Source of the DNA: Ascochyta rabiei
Lineage: Eukaryota; Ascomycota; Dothideomycetes; Pleosporales; Didymellaceae
NCBI RefSeq assembly: GCF_004011695.2
Contig: NC_082414.1
Coordinates: 248,001 to 312,000 of the forward strand
Direction of reading: 5' to 3'
DNA: 64,000 nt
Of the stretch, positions 54,575-64,000 are shown piece after piece. The translations under genes and the position numbers were made by a program. Under the pieces are notes generated by a model. That model was not told the origin of the DNA. It worked only from the letters and a program-made list of their open reading frames with translations, and made no database searches. How positions within the stretch are numbered: the first letter of the stretch is position 1; each line of letters starts with the position of its first letter.

Positions 54575-57340
54575 GAGGGGACGATCCGGAGCCTGATGCT
54601 ACGGAATTAAAGATGGCGGAGAGAGCAGCGAAGATGGACGCAGCACGGTAGATGGTTGATTCGCGATGGAAAGATTAGACCTCCTGTGAATGAAGGTAGA
54701 TGGCTGTTTCGCGATGGAAAGATAGACCTCCTGTAAATGGAGATACGAGTATGCTCACCACATACCGACACTCAGCTGTCCATCCCGCCAGGGTTTGAAC
54801 TTGATAGTCACGAGTGACCATCCTGTGGTCAATCGATGAAACGATAGTCTTTGCCTCCGTCTCCTATAGGATGCAAATATCCGGCGGGTGAAGTCAAAGT
54901 TGGTTGAACACCCCATGGTGGGGGCGACGGTCCTGACGCCGTTGTTCCTGCTCGCATGCAGAATCGCACAAGCACGTCGCACAGCATGCGATTTTCGCGT
55001 GCGGCTCAAAAAGAAGCAGCACACGTGTGCGACGATCGGCAATCGCCAGACCTCCCTGCATCTGTCACATTCTGTGATCGTCGTCGCCGTAGATGGATCG
55101 CCCCTGGCCACATGGCAAGGCTCGTGTTCTCTACCAGGCTTTGTTGCTTTGTCCCGACCGGTCTTAGCTGGCGCACCAGAGCCGAGCTCAAGGTCGGGTT
55201 AGGAAGTACATGGAGAGCGCAGCCAATCAGCGCAAGCTCACACCATGCCCGATTTGCGCCATAGAGATGGGATCGATCTAAGCTGCTACCCGGGCTGCGC
55301 TGCAAACCTTGCACAGAGAGACCCGCTGTTCAGAGTTGCGCTGGACGCGTGTGAGAAAATTTGTTGACGACGGAGGCAGAGTGAGGATAGAAAGTTAATG
55401 CCGATGAGGATGGTTTGATGGACGTTTTGCGTCTCTTCGACATCTGTATAGACGTGAGTCGTGAGCACGCGTGACTGCAGATCACCACTGGTTCTGTAGT
55501 CCGTTGATGTGATGTTACTACCGAACAAAGGGCAGACGAAGGCCCGTGACAGCAAAGGCTCGTTTCGGGTGGTTCGGGTGAACTGCTGCACTGCGCGGCG
55601 CGAACCAGCGAAGACTGAGTCGCGGTGCAGAGCTTGTGAGCTGTCACTTTTGTGAACTGGCACATGTGATGCGGTACCGATAGGAGATAGCTGCAGTAGT
55701 GAGCGTCTATCCTCTCAATCCGGACAGCGAGGTGTGAATTGACTTTCACGATGTCCCTACTGTCTCTGTCCGTGAGTGGCTCGCTCACACGCCAGCTATC
55801 GTCGAAAAGCGGGGTCCATCATGACATGCAGGAACCACAGCAGTCTCGTTCACATGCGGCAGCCCCTGAGCGGCCATTCCGTGTCCAATCTCTCCACCCA
55901 TCTCTGCTGTCTCGACTTTCTGGTGAGATGCGGCTGATTGGAGTGGACGAGCTTATGAGGTGGAGGCGCAAGTGGCTCCCGTATGCTGGTTGCTGGCGCT
56001 GTCAAGTATAAGCGAGATAAGAGTGCATGAAGGCGTCAACGGCACATTTGCTTTTCCCGTGCTGCAGCCGTGCAGGATCGAGTGCTGCAGCTTGTATCCG
56101 GAGCTCGCCAGATCGTCATCGGCGTTGCTGTTCTTGTGTGCTGCGACTGCGACTCATGGAGTGTTGGACCGCGCACTTCGCAACGTAGTGAGCCACTGGG
56201 TGTGCTGCTCTGGATATAAGCCTTTGAGGAGCCAATTGCTGAGGTACAGAGCAGAAGTCTGGTAGCTTTCATGGATCATTTCAAAGCCCACAGCGGACGG
56301 CCAATCATGTGAGGGCGACGCCGGTTCCACGTCCGGGCGGCATGGATTTGCATGCTGCACTGGCCATCAGTGGGATCCGCCAGGGCTTTGTCCGAATTGT
56401 GGCAGTCTGGACAAACGTCATTCCTCTGCTGTCAGCCTTCGATTGCAGCAACAACAACAGCAGCAGCAGCAGCAGTAGCAGCAGCAGCGGCGGCGTGTGG
56501 CGATTTGTGGTTGCCGCTCGTCTTCTGGCCGCAGTCAAGGCTTTGTTCACCACGTTTGCGAGCGAGCAGCAACGGTCTTTGTCGAGTCTTTGTCGAGTCT
56601 TTGTCGAGTCTTTGTCGAGTCTTCATCGAACCTTCATTTCGGTCTGGTGCCGAGTCAGGTTGACAAGCAGCGTGGCGGCGCCACGTTTGTTCGAAAGCTG
56701 GGCGAGATTCGCATTTGCATTCAACGACCAGCGCCTGCCTCGATGGGGGAAAAGGCGAGCGATCGGCGTGCACCATGCCCAGATCGCCGAGGCTTATGCA
56801 TGCACGTACGACGGACATGGGACCCCAGCTCCGCCCACCAGATGCACCCACAAGATGCACCCACCAGCAAACGATACGAAACGAACTCGGCGGGCGCGTT
56901 GGGCTGGCCAGCTTCGCTTGCAGTTATTGCGGGGTGCGCCAGCTGCTCGGCGACCTCGAGGACCCCGTGTGCAATGTGCAACCACGGGCGCTGAAGGTCC
57001 CATGCATGGTGGCCCGATTGGGGAACCGCCGCCAGCGAAGGCAGGTCCAGTGTGCTCTGCGCCTGCCAGCTACCAGCTGCCAGCATACCGCCATGAGCCT
57101 GGTGCCTCGCGTGGCCTCTCGTGTACTTATATTTGGCTCGAGCCCCGCCTCGCCTGTTGTCTCGACTCTTGCGTGCCACTCGCTTCTGCTCACCATCGAG
57201 CCCCAGTGCCGTCTCATTGAGTCGCCGAATCCCATCGTGCTTGTTTCACACGCCTGGTTCCCGCCTACTCACACCCTCCACGCGACTCGTCTGTGTCGTC
57301 GCGCAACCCTCCGCCCCTAGCACCACACCTGGTCTACGCC
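54575..57340. other. Gene-poor 2.8-kb stretch upstream of the RGS gene
   Basis: No supported gene. A 47-bp direct repeat (gatggttgattcgcgatgga start) occurs twice at about 54650-54740. A CAG/CAA run lies at 56446-56493, a tttgtcgagtc run at about 56578-56625, and agatgcaccca repeats at about 56840-56870. An open frame of 303 codons at 56309-57220 spans the CAG run and shows no domain. The last kilobase may be a long leader of the RGS gene. Confidence 0.5.
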
Positions 57341-58841
57341 ATGGTGTACAGCCTCAGCTACCGTCGCCCTCAGAGGCAGCCTCGTTCTTCAAGCGAGTCA
57401 GTGACGGGTGAGCACAAGCAGTTGTCCATCCACGAGTCTGTCCGCTCTGGCAGCAGTGGCATGTCCCATGGCATCCCTGACGCTCTCTCCTTTGACCGCA
57501 TCATTGCCGGTGGTGTCTGCCCTGTAAGTCTCTACCTATCTCGTACCACGTGCCAGCCGTCGCCGCAGTCTGGGCTGCTGAAAGCTTCTGACTGTCGTGC
57601 CATGCTGACTGCATACAGCCCTGCACTGTCCGTGACTTCATGAACTTTCTCAAGTACATCGAGTTGTCGGCCGAGAACCTGCAGTTCTTCCTCTGGTATC
57701 GTGACTACAGCAAACGCTTCAACGAGCTGCCGGAGAGTGACAAGGCCTTTTCGCCCGAATGGCGTGGCGACAAGAGCAGCGGCGAGGCAAAGCCCAAGTT
57801 CTCCAGCCACAGGGCGCACCCAGACGCGGCTGCCATCTTGGAGGGCACCGACTTTGCCAGCGAGAAGACTGTCAAGTACAGCGAGAGGAGCAACAACCCA
57901 TTCTTCACCCCACCGCACACGCCAACTAGTGATTCGCACCGCCGGGAGGAGTCGCTCGATTCGTACGATGAGAGCATGACTACCGGTCAAGTGAACCACT
58001 CGGAACGTGCTGCTGGTGCGTTTGAAAATGCGGGGCTCAAATGGAAGCCTTGTGAGTTGGACTGACTTTCTTCTTTTGCTTAGGAACCAAACGCTCATAC
58101 GCCACAGTAACCGTCCAGCCCTACCGTGAGGAGGTTAACCGCATCATATCCATCTACATTGCCGACGGTGGCTCTCGTCAGCTCAATCTCTCGTCGAGGG
58201 AGCGTGCTGCACTGCTCCACGCTCTGCAAAACACGACGCACCCTTCAGCCTTCAGGAACGTCATCACCACCGTGGAGTGGTCGCTGCGTTGCCAGGCTCA
58301 TCCCAACTTCATCCGCTGGACCATCTGCAATGGCAACCGTCCTCGTGTCATCTTTGCTCGCGGATTGGGCATCGGCGGCATTGTCGCTGGTCTTGTTGTC
58401 GCTATCCTCCTGACCCTCAGCAGCGCTGGTCGTGCTTGGAGGGCCATTTCCCTGATTGGCTTCGTCATTGGCATTTCCACGCTCATCGCCGCTTGGAAGG
58501 GCATGTGCGTCGTCCTTCACGGCATGCATCACCGCCACCTGAGGCCATGGGAGCTGTTCACCTCGGACGACGAGCCGCAAGGGTACGACGCCAAGATGGA
58601 CTCGACCGACACGCTCGGATCACAGGCGTCCAGCAACTCGTGGGAAGACGAGCCGTGGATCGCAAAGTACGAGAAGCGCAACGTTGTGCGTAAGATTTTC
58701 GATCGCGAAGTGTGGATCCAGGAGCCGGCTCTTCGCCAGATCCAAGACACCATCTTCCTCCAAGCCATTCTCGGCTCGCTCATCATCGGTGGTGTCACGG
58801 TGGGCGTCTTCTGCGCCATTCCTGCTGGCAACTTTTTCTAG
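57341..58841 (+). CDS. RGS-domain membrane protein (Rax1-like)
   Basis: Exons 57341-57523, 57619-58051 and 58108-58841, 449 residues. The N-terminal RGS domain is split by a loop: LSFDRIIAGGVCPPCTVRDF, NFLKYIELSAENLQFFLWYR, then after about 110 residues LTVQPYREEVNRIISIYIAD and HPSAFRNVITTVEWSL. Three hydrophobic segments follow: GLGIGGIVAGLVVAILLTLS, ISLIGFVIGISTLIAAWKGM and the C-terminal LGSLIIGGVTVGVFCAIPAG. RGS plus C-terminal membrane helices is the layout of yeast Rax1 and of Aspergillus RgsB-like regulators; the family tunes G-protein signalling or polarity. The second intron uses an acceptor at 58107; the stronger-looking acceptor at 58083 would create an immediate TGA. The stop is followed directly by a tandem array. 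Confidence 0.85.
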
Positions 58842-58848
58842 GCGCCAT

Positions 58849-59010
58849 TGATGTCTCGGCGCCATTGACGTCCAACGTCATTGATGTCTCGGCGCCATTG
58901 ACGTCCAACGTCATTGACGTCCAACGTCATTGATGTCTCAACGCCATTGACATCTGACGCCATTGATGTCTCAACGCCATTGATGTCTCAACGCCACTTG
59001 TCTTCTCAAC
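58849..59010. repeat. Tandem repeat with TGACGT/ACGTCA sites
   Basis: Starting eight bases after the RGS stop, a degenerate array is built from two segments: gccattgatgtct(c/a)(g/a) and tgacgtccaacgtcatt. The 15-mer TGACGTCCAACGTCA occurs at about 58866, 58899 and 58917. Later units have lost the CRE-like core. Confidence 0.8.
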
Positions 59011-59238
59011 GCCATTACATCGTCGTCGAGACGCAGCGCCACGTCTGGCCGTTTCTTACCAAAGTTTTAGTGCGATATACCCTGATAGTTGTACACCAGC
59101 TTGTTTGATGTGTAGGAGGTAAATGTTATGTAGGGTGTGGAGGATGGGCGTCTGGTGGATGATGTGTACATGCTGTAGCTGGAACGGTAGCATCTACAGG
59201 CTGCAGAGATTCTTCTCGTTTGTTGCGGTGGTGGGAGA

Positions 59239-59640
59239 GTGATTCTGCTGTTTTGGTAGCGTGGAAATGATGTAAAATCCATCTTCTTAGTCCTCTCTAT
59301 TGTTATAGGAGTGATTCTGCTGTTTAGTAGCGTCAAAATGATGTGAAATCTATATTGGTTAGCTCTCCATTGTCACAGGAGTAATTCTGCTGTTTAGTAG
59401 CGTCGAAATGATGTGAAATCTATATTGGTCAGCTCTCCATTGTCACAGGAGTGATTCTGCTGTTTGGTAGCGTCGAAATGATGTGAAATCCATCTTCTTA
59501 GTCCTCTCTATTGTTATAGGAGTGATTCTGCTGTTTGGTAGTGTTGAAATAATGTGAAATCCATCTTGGTCAGCTCTCCATTGTCACAGGAGTGATTCTG
59601 CTGTCTTGATAGCGTCGAAACAGTGTAAAATCCATCTTCT
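59239..59640. repeat. 70-bp tandem repeat, about 6 copies
   Basis: The start gtgattctgctgttt recurs at about 59239, 59311, 59381, 59451, 59522 and 59592, spacing 70-72 bp. Two unit variants alternate: one ends cttagtcctctctattgtta and the other ggtcagctctccattgtcac. Confidence 0.88.
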
Positions 59641-60749
59641 CGGCCAGCTCTGCCCCGTACACCCGGCGAATTTACTGTGTACGTTCGATAGCTGCATCCA
59701 AGATAGATTGTGCGCCGGAGACAGGAGAAGTCGAGAGCAAGACAGAAAAAGTCGAGAGCACCGCATGGGCCGGGGGAGGGAGATCAGGCTGTTGCGGCTC
59801 CCTTGCAGGACAGGTATGCACGTCGATGAAGCTGACAGTGGATCTTCGGCGCTTCACTGCCTAGGGAAAGTCGCGCACAGCCGATCCATCCGCCTTGTCA
59901 CTTGCCCTGCGAGGCGACGGAGAAGGGGAATTAAGCAAGCCAGCAAGGCGCTTGCCGTTGTGGATTGACCGGTGATGTGGTGGCTGTGCGCGTGGTGTTG
60001 CTGCACGCACGGATGGGGTTTGTGGAGGGGAGGGCGACGCTTTACCGTCTTTTCGGAGAGGGCCGCTGTCGTACCGAACAAACATCGAGTGCTGGTGAAC
60101 CCTTTATTTTTTTTATTTTTTGTTTTTTTTTGTTTTTTTTTTCTCTTTTCTCCGCAAGAACAGCAGCAGAGGTGAGTGTGACAAAGGCTGGGGGTACGGG
60201 CTGTGTGCGACTCGGGTGGGAAAGGTCGTACGGTCGTTATGCTTAAGTGGATATGAGTAGCGGAATGATCAGGGTCGCTGGAATCACGCGGCACGAGCAG
60301 GACGACCGGTGTCGAGGGACGTCGAAGGCTTGAAAGCAGAAAGCAGCACGCGCAGCTCGTTCCCTCGCGCTCCAAGCCTCACGAATGGCGGTGGAAGAGA
60401 TCCAGGAACACGAGCTAGAGCGTCGCTAAACTCGGGTGTCGTGGGCGCCTTGCCGCTTTCTGCTTGGCGCGTTCGGCAGGCGGACTCGCGGTCAGTGCAG
60501 ACCATGCGTCACTGAGCAGAAGGGCGATTCAACATGCGAAGCATTGCCCCCGCTATGTGATGCTAACCCCTCTGCGTTTCTTCCTAGAATATTCCATAGA
60601 ATACAGCTTCTTCCTCAGAACCTACGTGCTCCTCGCCCTCCTGCTTTCTCGCTCGCCTGCTTTCTTGCTCTCTGGTTCGCCCGCTCTCGCCCTGCATGCG
60701 CACGCGAGACCCGTCTTACAACATCGGCTGACCCAGCATCCTCACTTAC

Positions 60750-63569
60750 ATGTCTTATACCGACCACGACCGCCACCACCGCCCCCGCCATGCAACACTT
60801 TCTTCGCGGCCTCGCGACTCAGACCCCTACGCGCCTCGCTATGCACCACCGTCCGCGCCGCGCGAGAAGCCAAGCATGCGGGACAGTGTGAACCGCTACC
60901 CCTCGTCGTCCTACCACGGCCCGTACGACGCCCGCGAACCACGGACATGGGCCGCCCCTCCGCGCTACCGCACAAGCACGCGCAAGGCCACATGGCCGCC
61001 TTCGCCAGCCGTCGAGGAGGAGAGCGTTGCGGCAGGGAAGGAGCTGTCCTCGTCGGTGGGGCCGCAGGAGGGTGAGCCGCCGATCAACACGCGGGGCACC
61101 GTCGATCAGGAGTTTCTGCTGGACGAGATCGAACAGCCGAGACCAGGCGACAGCGACGAACGGCGCTTTGTCTTTGTGTCTGCACCGGGTGCCGATGGCC
61201 TCCATGCAGCGTCTGGCCCGGGGGGAGCACGGCGGAAGAGCTTTGCAGAGCGTGGGAACATGCCGCATCTAAAGACCCATGTCGAGAGCGACCCACCCCT
61301 GTTCACCAAACGAGTCTCGACGCCCTACTCGTACACACCGCAGAAGGAGTCGACTGCGCCCGCATCTGCTGCGTTTGTGCTCTCGCCTGAGCCTCTGACG
61401 CCAGCCAACACAAGCAAGCCTCGGACAGTCTCTAGCCGCGATACGTGGGACGCCCAGAAGGACCAGAACGCCAGGCCCTCGAAATCGATACCTGTCCGCA
61501 CACGACGCCACTCGCCCGCACGCCCAGCTCCCCACTCGGCCAAGGACGATGTCTTCGACGACTCGGCTTCGGACGGAGAGAGTACAACACACCTGCGAAC
61601 AAACGAGCGAAAGCCTGCACGTTACAGCTTCGTGAAGAGTGACGCCCAGAAGGAAGACCTCCGCACATATCTGCGAGAGAACCAGCCACGGCCTGAACCG
61701 TCGAGACGCGATTCCACGCAGCGGCCGCCGACTGCACGTGCAGCTCACCACAACTCGTCCGGCTCATCAAAAGAAAGCTCTTACTACCAGTCTCCTCGCT
61801 CTTCGTCGTCGTCAGTCAACAGCGAGAAGAGGAAGTCGAGGCCTGCGCCGGTGGATACGACACACGTCAGCACCTCTCGACCCTCGAGTCGCCCGAGCTC
61901 CCCACTGCACAGCGCGGCCTCGCCGAAGATGCCTTCCCGACTGCGCCAGTCACCCCCTGGATCTCGGCCCTCGTCCAGAGGCAATGCGGCTCGACCAGCT
62001 TCTCCACTGGCATGGGCGACTACCGTCAGCCCCCCTTCCCCTCGCCAGTTACCGATCACAGACGCAGACTGGCACGCCACATACCCACCCGTCAGTGCCA
62101 CCGACAGACCGAGGCCGCAATCCCGTTTTGGCAGGCATGAGACAATCCAAATCCCGCCTCCTCGAGTCGACGTTCAGAGTCCTTCACCAGTCAGACCTCC
62201 AACCAGCAACCCTCTGCCTTATCCTGTAGACGACCATCATGTGGATGTCTGGATGCCAGGTGAAGAGCAGTACCAATTTGATCACTCCACCGTGCCACCC
62301 CCGCGCCAGATCTTCAGAGATGCGCCAAGGGTTGCGTCGCCTTCGATTTCCAACTCGCCTCGCCAGACAGATGGATTCCCACGTTCCTCTCGACCCAGAA
62401 CACCACGTCCTGAGGAAGCACCGCGCCTGAGGCGAAGCAGGTCGAATAGTGTCGACTCTAAGCACAGTTCTGATGGCCGAACCAAGTCTAGCAGGACTGC
62501 AGCACGCCTCGACAGGCCGCTTCCATCGTGTCCGAGAGGTACACCAACCGACAGATACGATGACTGGTACAGTTTGCCCGGCTATCGAAACTTCGACATT
62601 TGCCCCAGCTGCTACGACGGCGTCTTTGCTGACACGCCCTTCTCGGCCCACTTCTCTCAGCCCCGCCGCCACGAACGCCCTACAGAGCGCTTCTGCGACT
62701 TCAGCAGCCCCTGGATGCGCCTCGCCTGGCTTCTGACCATCAAGCAACGCCGCCCGTCTCTCGATCTTCTCTATGCACTTGCGGATATCTCTGACTCGGA
62801 CCGTCCATGCCCTGGCGACCGTGAACTCAGCACCGACCGCGTGTCCTGGTACGGCATACCCGACCAGCGCGACGGACTGCACGTCGCCAACTTCGCCGTC
62901 TGCTCCGCCGACGTCAAGATGCTAGAGATCCTCTTCCCCACCGTGCGCGGATACTTCACACGTCTTCCTTCCACCTCGGCGTACAGCCCCGAAAAGCACA
63001 CGTGCAGTCTCCGCGTCTCCTCGCGCCGATTCCCCAAGTATCTCGACTTGCTTGTTGAGTTAGACGCAGAGGCCCAGTCCACCGCCAGCCGACCCAACAT
63101 GACCCGCTTCGTCAAGATGGCGCGGGAGAACGCCTTCAAAGGCGAGTGTGCGCGGGGCAAAGCATTCGTGAGGAAGGCGTGGCACTTCATCCCCCAGCTG
63201 CCCGAATTCACCGTCTGCGAAGAATGCTACGACGAAGTCATCTGGCCCGCGCTCTCCAAACCATCCCCCCTCCCACGCTTGGTCAACAAGTCTATCCAAC
63301 TCGTCCCCAACGAGGACCTCGAATTCGGGAGCAGCTGCGCGCTGTACAGCGCCCGCATGCGACGCGTGTGGGACGTGTGCGTCAAGGACGACGATATCAA
63401 GTACCTCGAGCGGAAAGTGCTGGAGCGGAAGAGGAAGGAGATCCTGCTCGCCAAGGAGAGGAGGGGTATCCTGCAGTGGCTCGCCCTCCAGGAGAAGGGG
63501 AGCAGGGGCTACGAGAGAGCTAAAGACGAACTGAGGCAGTTAGATAGGGAGTGGAAGGAGTGCGAGTAG
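60750..63569 (+). CDS. Large Ser/Arg/Pro-rich protein with conserved Cys-containing C-terminal domain
   Basis: A single-exon frame of 939 residues. The first 590 residues are disordered and rich in Ser, Arg, Pro (many SPR, RPSS and RxS motifs). The remaining third is ordered: RYDDWYSLPGYRNFDICPSC followed by YDGVFADTPF, then FCDFSSPWMRLAWLLTIKQR, then a second CxxC pair (FTVCEECYDEVIWPAL), and a charged coiled coil at the end. The two CxxC pairs suggest a split metal-binding site. I recall comparable unnamed proteins in many Pezizomycotina, sometimes labelled Ser/Arg-rich, but no function. An alternate in-frame ATG exists downstream; 60750 is preferred as first ATG after T/C-rich leader. Confidence 0.7.
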   Translation: MSYTDHDRHHRPRHATLSSRPRDSDPYAPRYAPPSAPREKPSMRDSVNRYPSSSYHGPYDAREPRTWAAPPRYRTSTRKATWPPSPAVEEESVAAGKELSSSVGPQEGEPPINTRGTVDQEFLLDEIEQPRPGDSDERRFVFVSAPGADGLHAASGPGGARRKSFAERGNMPHLKTHVESDPPLFTKRVSTPYSYTPQKESTAPASAAFVLSPEPLTPANTSKPRTVSSRDTWDAQKDQNARPSKSIPVRTRRHSPARPAPHSAKDDVFDDSASDGESTTHLRTNERKPARYSFVKSDAQKEDLRTYLRENQPRPEPSRRDSTQRPPTARAAHHNSSGSSKESSYYQSPRSSSSSVNSEKRKSRPAPVDTTHVSTSRPSSRPSSPLHSAASPKMPSRLRQSPPGSRPSSRGNAARPASPLAWATTVSPPSPRQLPITDADWHATYPPVSATDRPRPQSRFGRHETIQIPPPRVDVQSPSPVRPPTSNPLPYPVDDHHVDVWMPGEEQYQFDHSTVPPPRQIFRDAPRVASPSISNSPRQTDGFPRSSRPRTPRPEEAPRLRRSRSNSVDSKHSSDGRTKSSRTAARLDRPLPSCPRGTPTDRYDDWYSLPGYRNFDICPSCYDGVFADTPFSAHFSQPRRHERPTERFCDFSSPWMRLAWLLTIKQRRPSLDLLYALADISDSDRPCPGDRELSTDRVSWYGIPDQRDGLHVANFAVCSADVKMLEILFPTVRGYFTRLPSTSAYSPEKHTCSLRVSSRRFPKYLDLLVELDAEAQSTASRPNMTRFVKMARENAFKGECARGKAFVRKAWHFIPQLPEFTVCEECYDEVIWPALSKPSPLPRLVNKSIQLVPNEDLEFGSSCALYSARMRRVWDVCVKDDDIKYLERKVLERKRKEILLAKERRGILQWLALQEKGSRGYERAKDELRQLDREWKECE

Positions 63570-63945
63570 CGGGTGGAAAGCATAGATGGACGTGCATGAA
63601 TTGAGGATTTCCTCTCTCCAGCAGCAGGTTCCTAATTTAACCTCTACTCCTCTAGCCTCTGTACAACTTACTCTTTATTATATTTAACTTGACTAACTAG
63701 CATCTAACCGCTCTAATCTAGTCCTATAGATAAACTAAGACAGCTAAATAATAATAATAATAAGTGTAAGTAGTAGGTGTAAAGTATAGATATACGTGCA
63801 TAAATTAAGGATTTCCTCTCTTAAGCTGCGGGTTCCTAATTCAACCTCTACTCCTCAACCTCTGTGCGACTTACTCTTTATCATATTCAACTTGACTAAC
63901 TAGCATATTAACGTTCTTATCTGGTCTTGTAGATATACAACATGC
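63564..63945. repeat. Tandem duplication of a 3' flank, ~204 bp, transition-rich
   Basis: Copy A (63564-63767) begins at the last Glu and stop codon of the preceding gene; copy B (63768 to about 63945) repeats it: both read (g/a)agtag(c/t), then (g/t)aaag(c/t)atagat, then aggatttcctctct, cctctactcct, acttactcttta and cttgactaactagcat. Most differences are C/T or G/A. Confidence 0.75.
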
Positions 63946-64000
63946 TTTATTGTCTTATAACAGCAACAATCTTAACTGTTGGAAGTTGGAAGTTGGAAGT
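63946..64000. other. Window end, AT-rich
   Basis: Short AT-rich end with two copies of gttggaagtt. No gene. Confidence 0.5.

Larger units (their letters stand above)
58842..60749. other. Intergenic 1.9 kb with two tandem arrays
   Basis: Between the RGS stop and the start of the Ser/Arg-rich gene. Besides the two arrays listed separately, it contains T-rich runs at 60105-60150 and nothing recognisable as a gene. The final 250 bases are pyrimidine-rich and probably the promoter/leader of the next gene. Confidence 0.6.

Noticed and set aside
56309..57220. A 303-codon frame with Asn/Ser run
   Set aside because: The run comes from a CAG/CAA microsatellite and the rest has no domain; other frames are equally open.
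59854..60375. A 173-codon minus-strand frame with a Lys-rich centre
   Set aside because: The Lys run is the complement of T-runs at 60105-60150; no other feature supports it.

Overview
This window is nuclear DNA of a filamentous ascomycete (Pezizomycotina), probably a dothideomycete, although the class is an inference. Evidence: genes are broken by short introns (36-230 nt) with GTRNGY-type donors and CTRAC/CTGAC branch points. Gene content is typical of the subphylum: a HET-domain protein, a fungal NACHT protein, GH5, an MFS monocarboxylate-type permease, a Gag1-like clamp protein, a Rax1-like RGS protein, HbrB, Gon7 and Eaf3. Hexanucleotide and minisatellite repeats are common. No bacterial, viral or organellar genes, no CRISPR array and no intact transposon were seen.

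Layout. 1-1.7 kb: no gene. 1.7-9.7 kb, conserved housekeeping: Gag1-like protein (-), replication factor C large subunit RFC1 (-, 4 exons), mitochondrial uL16m (+, divergent from RFC1), sphingosine-1-phosphate lyase (-). 10.1-14.5 kb: a convergent pair, a HET-domain protein (+) and a NACHT/STAND NLR-like protein (-), which looks like an allorecognition-type accessory locus. 15.2-19.4 kb: MFS transporter (-) and a Y-family polymerase of the iota type (-) with a predicted 6-nt microexon carrying the catalytic Asp. 19.9-20.9 kb: low-complexity protein with an RVSF motif. 20.9-24.5 kb: gene-poor, with an AT-rich island, a hexamer array and a 111-bp minisatellite. 24.5-31.1 kb: TMEM135-like membrane protein (-), bHLH factor (+), secreted GH5-like protein with a Cys-rich tail (-).

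31.7-37.4 kb is dense and conserved: CNL2/NKP2 kinetochore protein (-), divergent from EAF3 (+); nicotinamide riboside kinase (-), divergent from an ARMH3/DUF1741 protein (+). 37.6-39.5 kb: unknown membrane-anchored protein with an in-frame TAG. 41.5-50.1 kb: SREBP-type bHLH factor, metallophosphoesterase, single-pass membrane protein, GON7 (KEOPS) divergent from the TORC2-associated HbrB protein. 50-57 kb: gene-poor, with purine-rich tracts, a small hypothetical gene and a decayed F-box-like remnant. 57.3-58.8 kb: RGS membrane protein, followed by tandem arrays. 60.7-63.6 kb: large Ser/Arg-rich protein whose 3' flank is duplicated in tandem and riddled with transitions, as expected of RIP.

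These are independent eukaryotic genes, not operons, but several share short bidirectional promoters: RFC1/uL16m, CNL2/EAF3, NRK1/ARMH3, GON7/HbrB. Exon boundaries were derived by hand from splice consensus and reading-frame phase, so starts and junctions are predictions.
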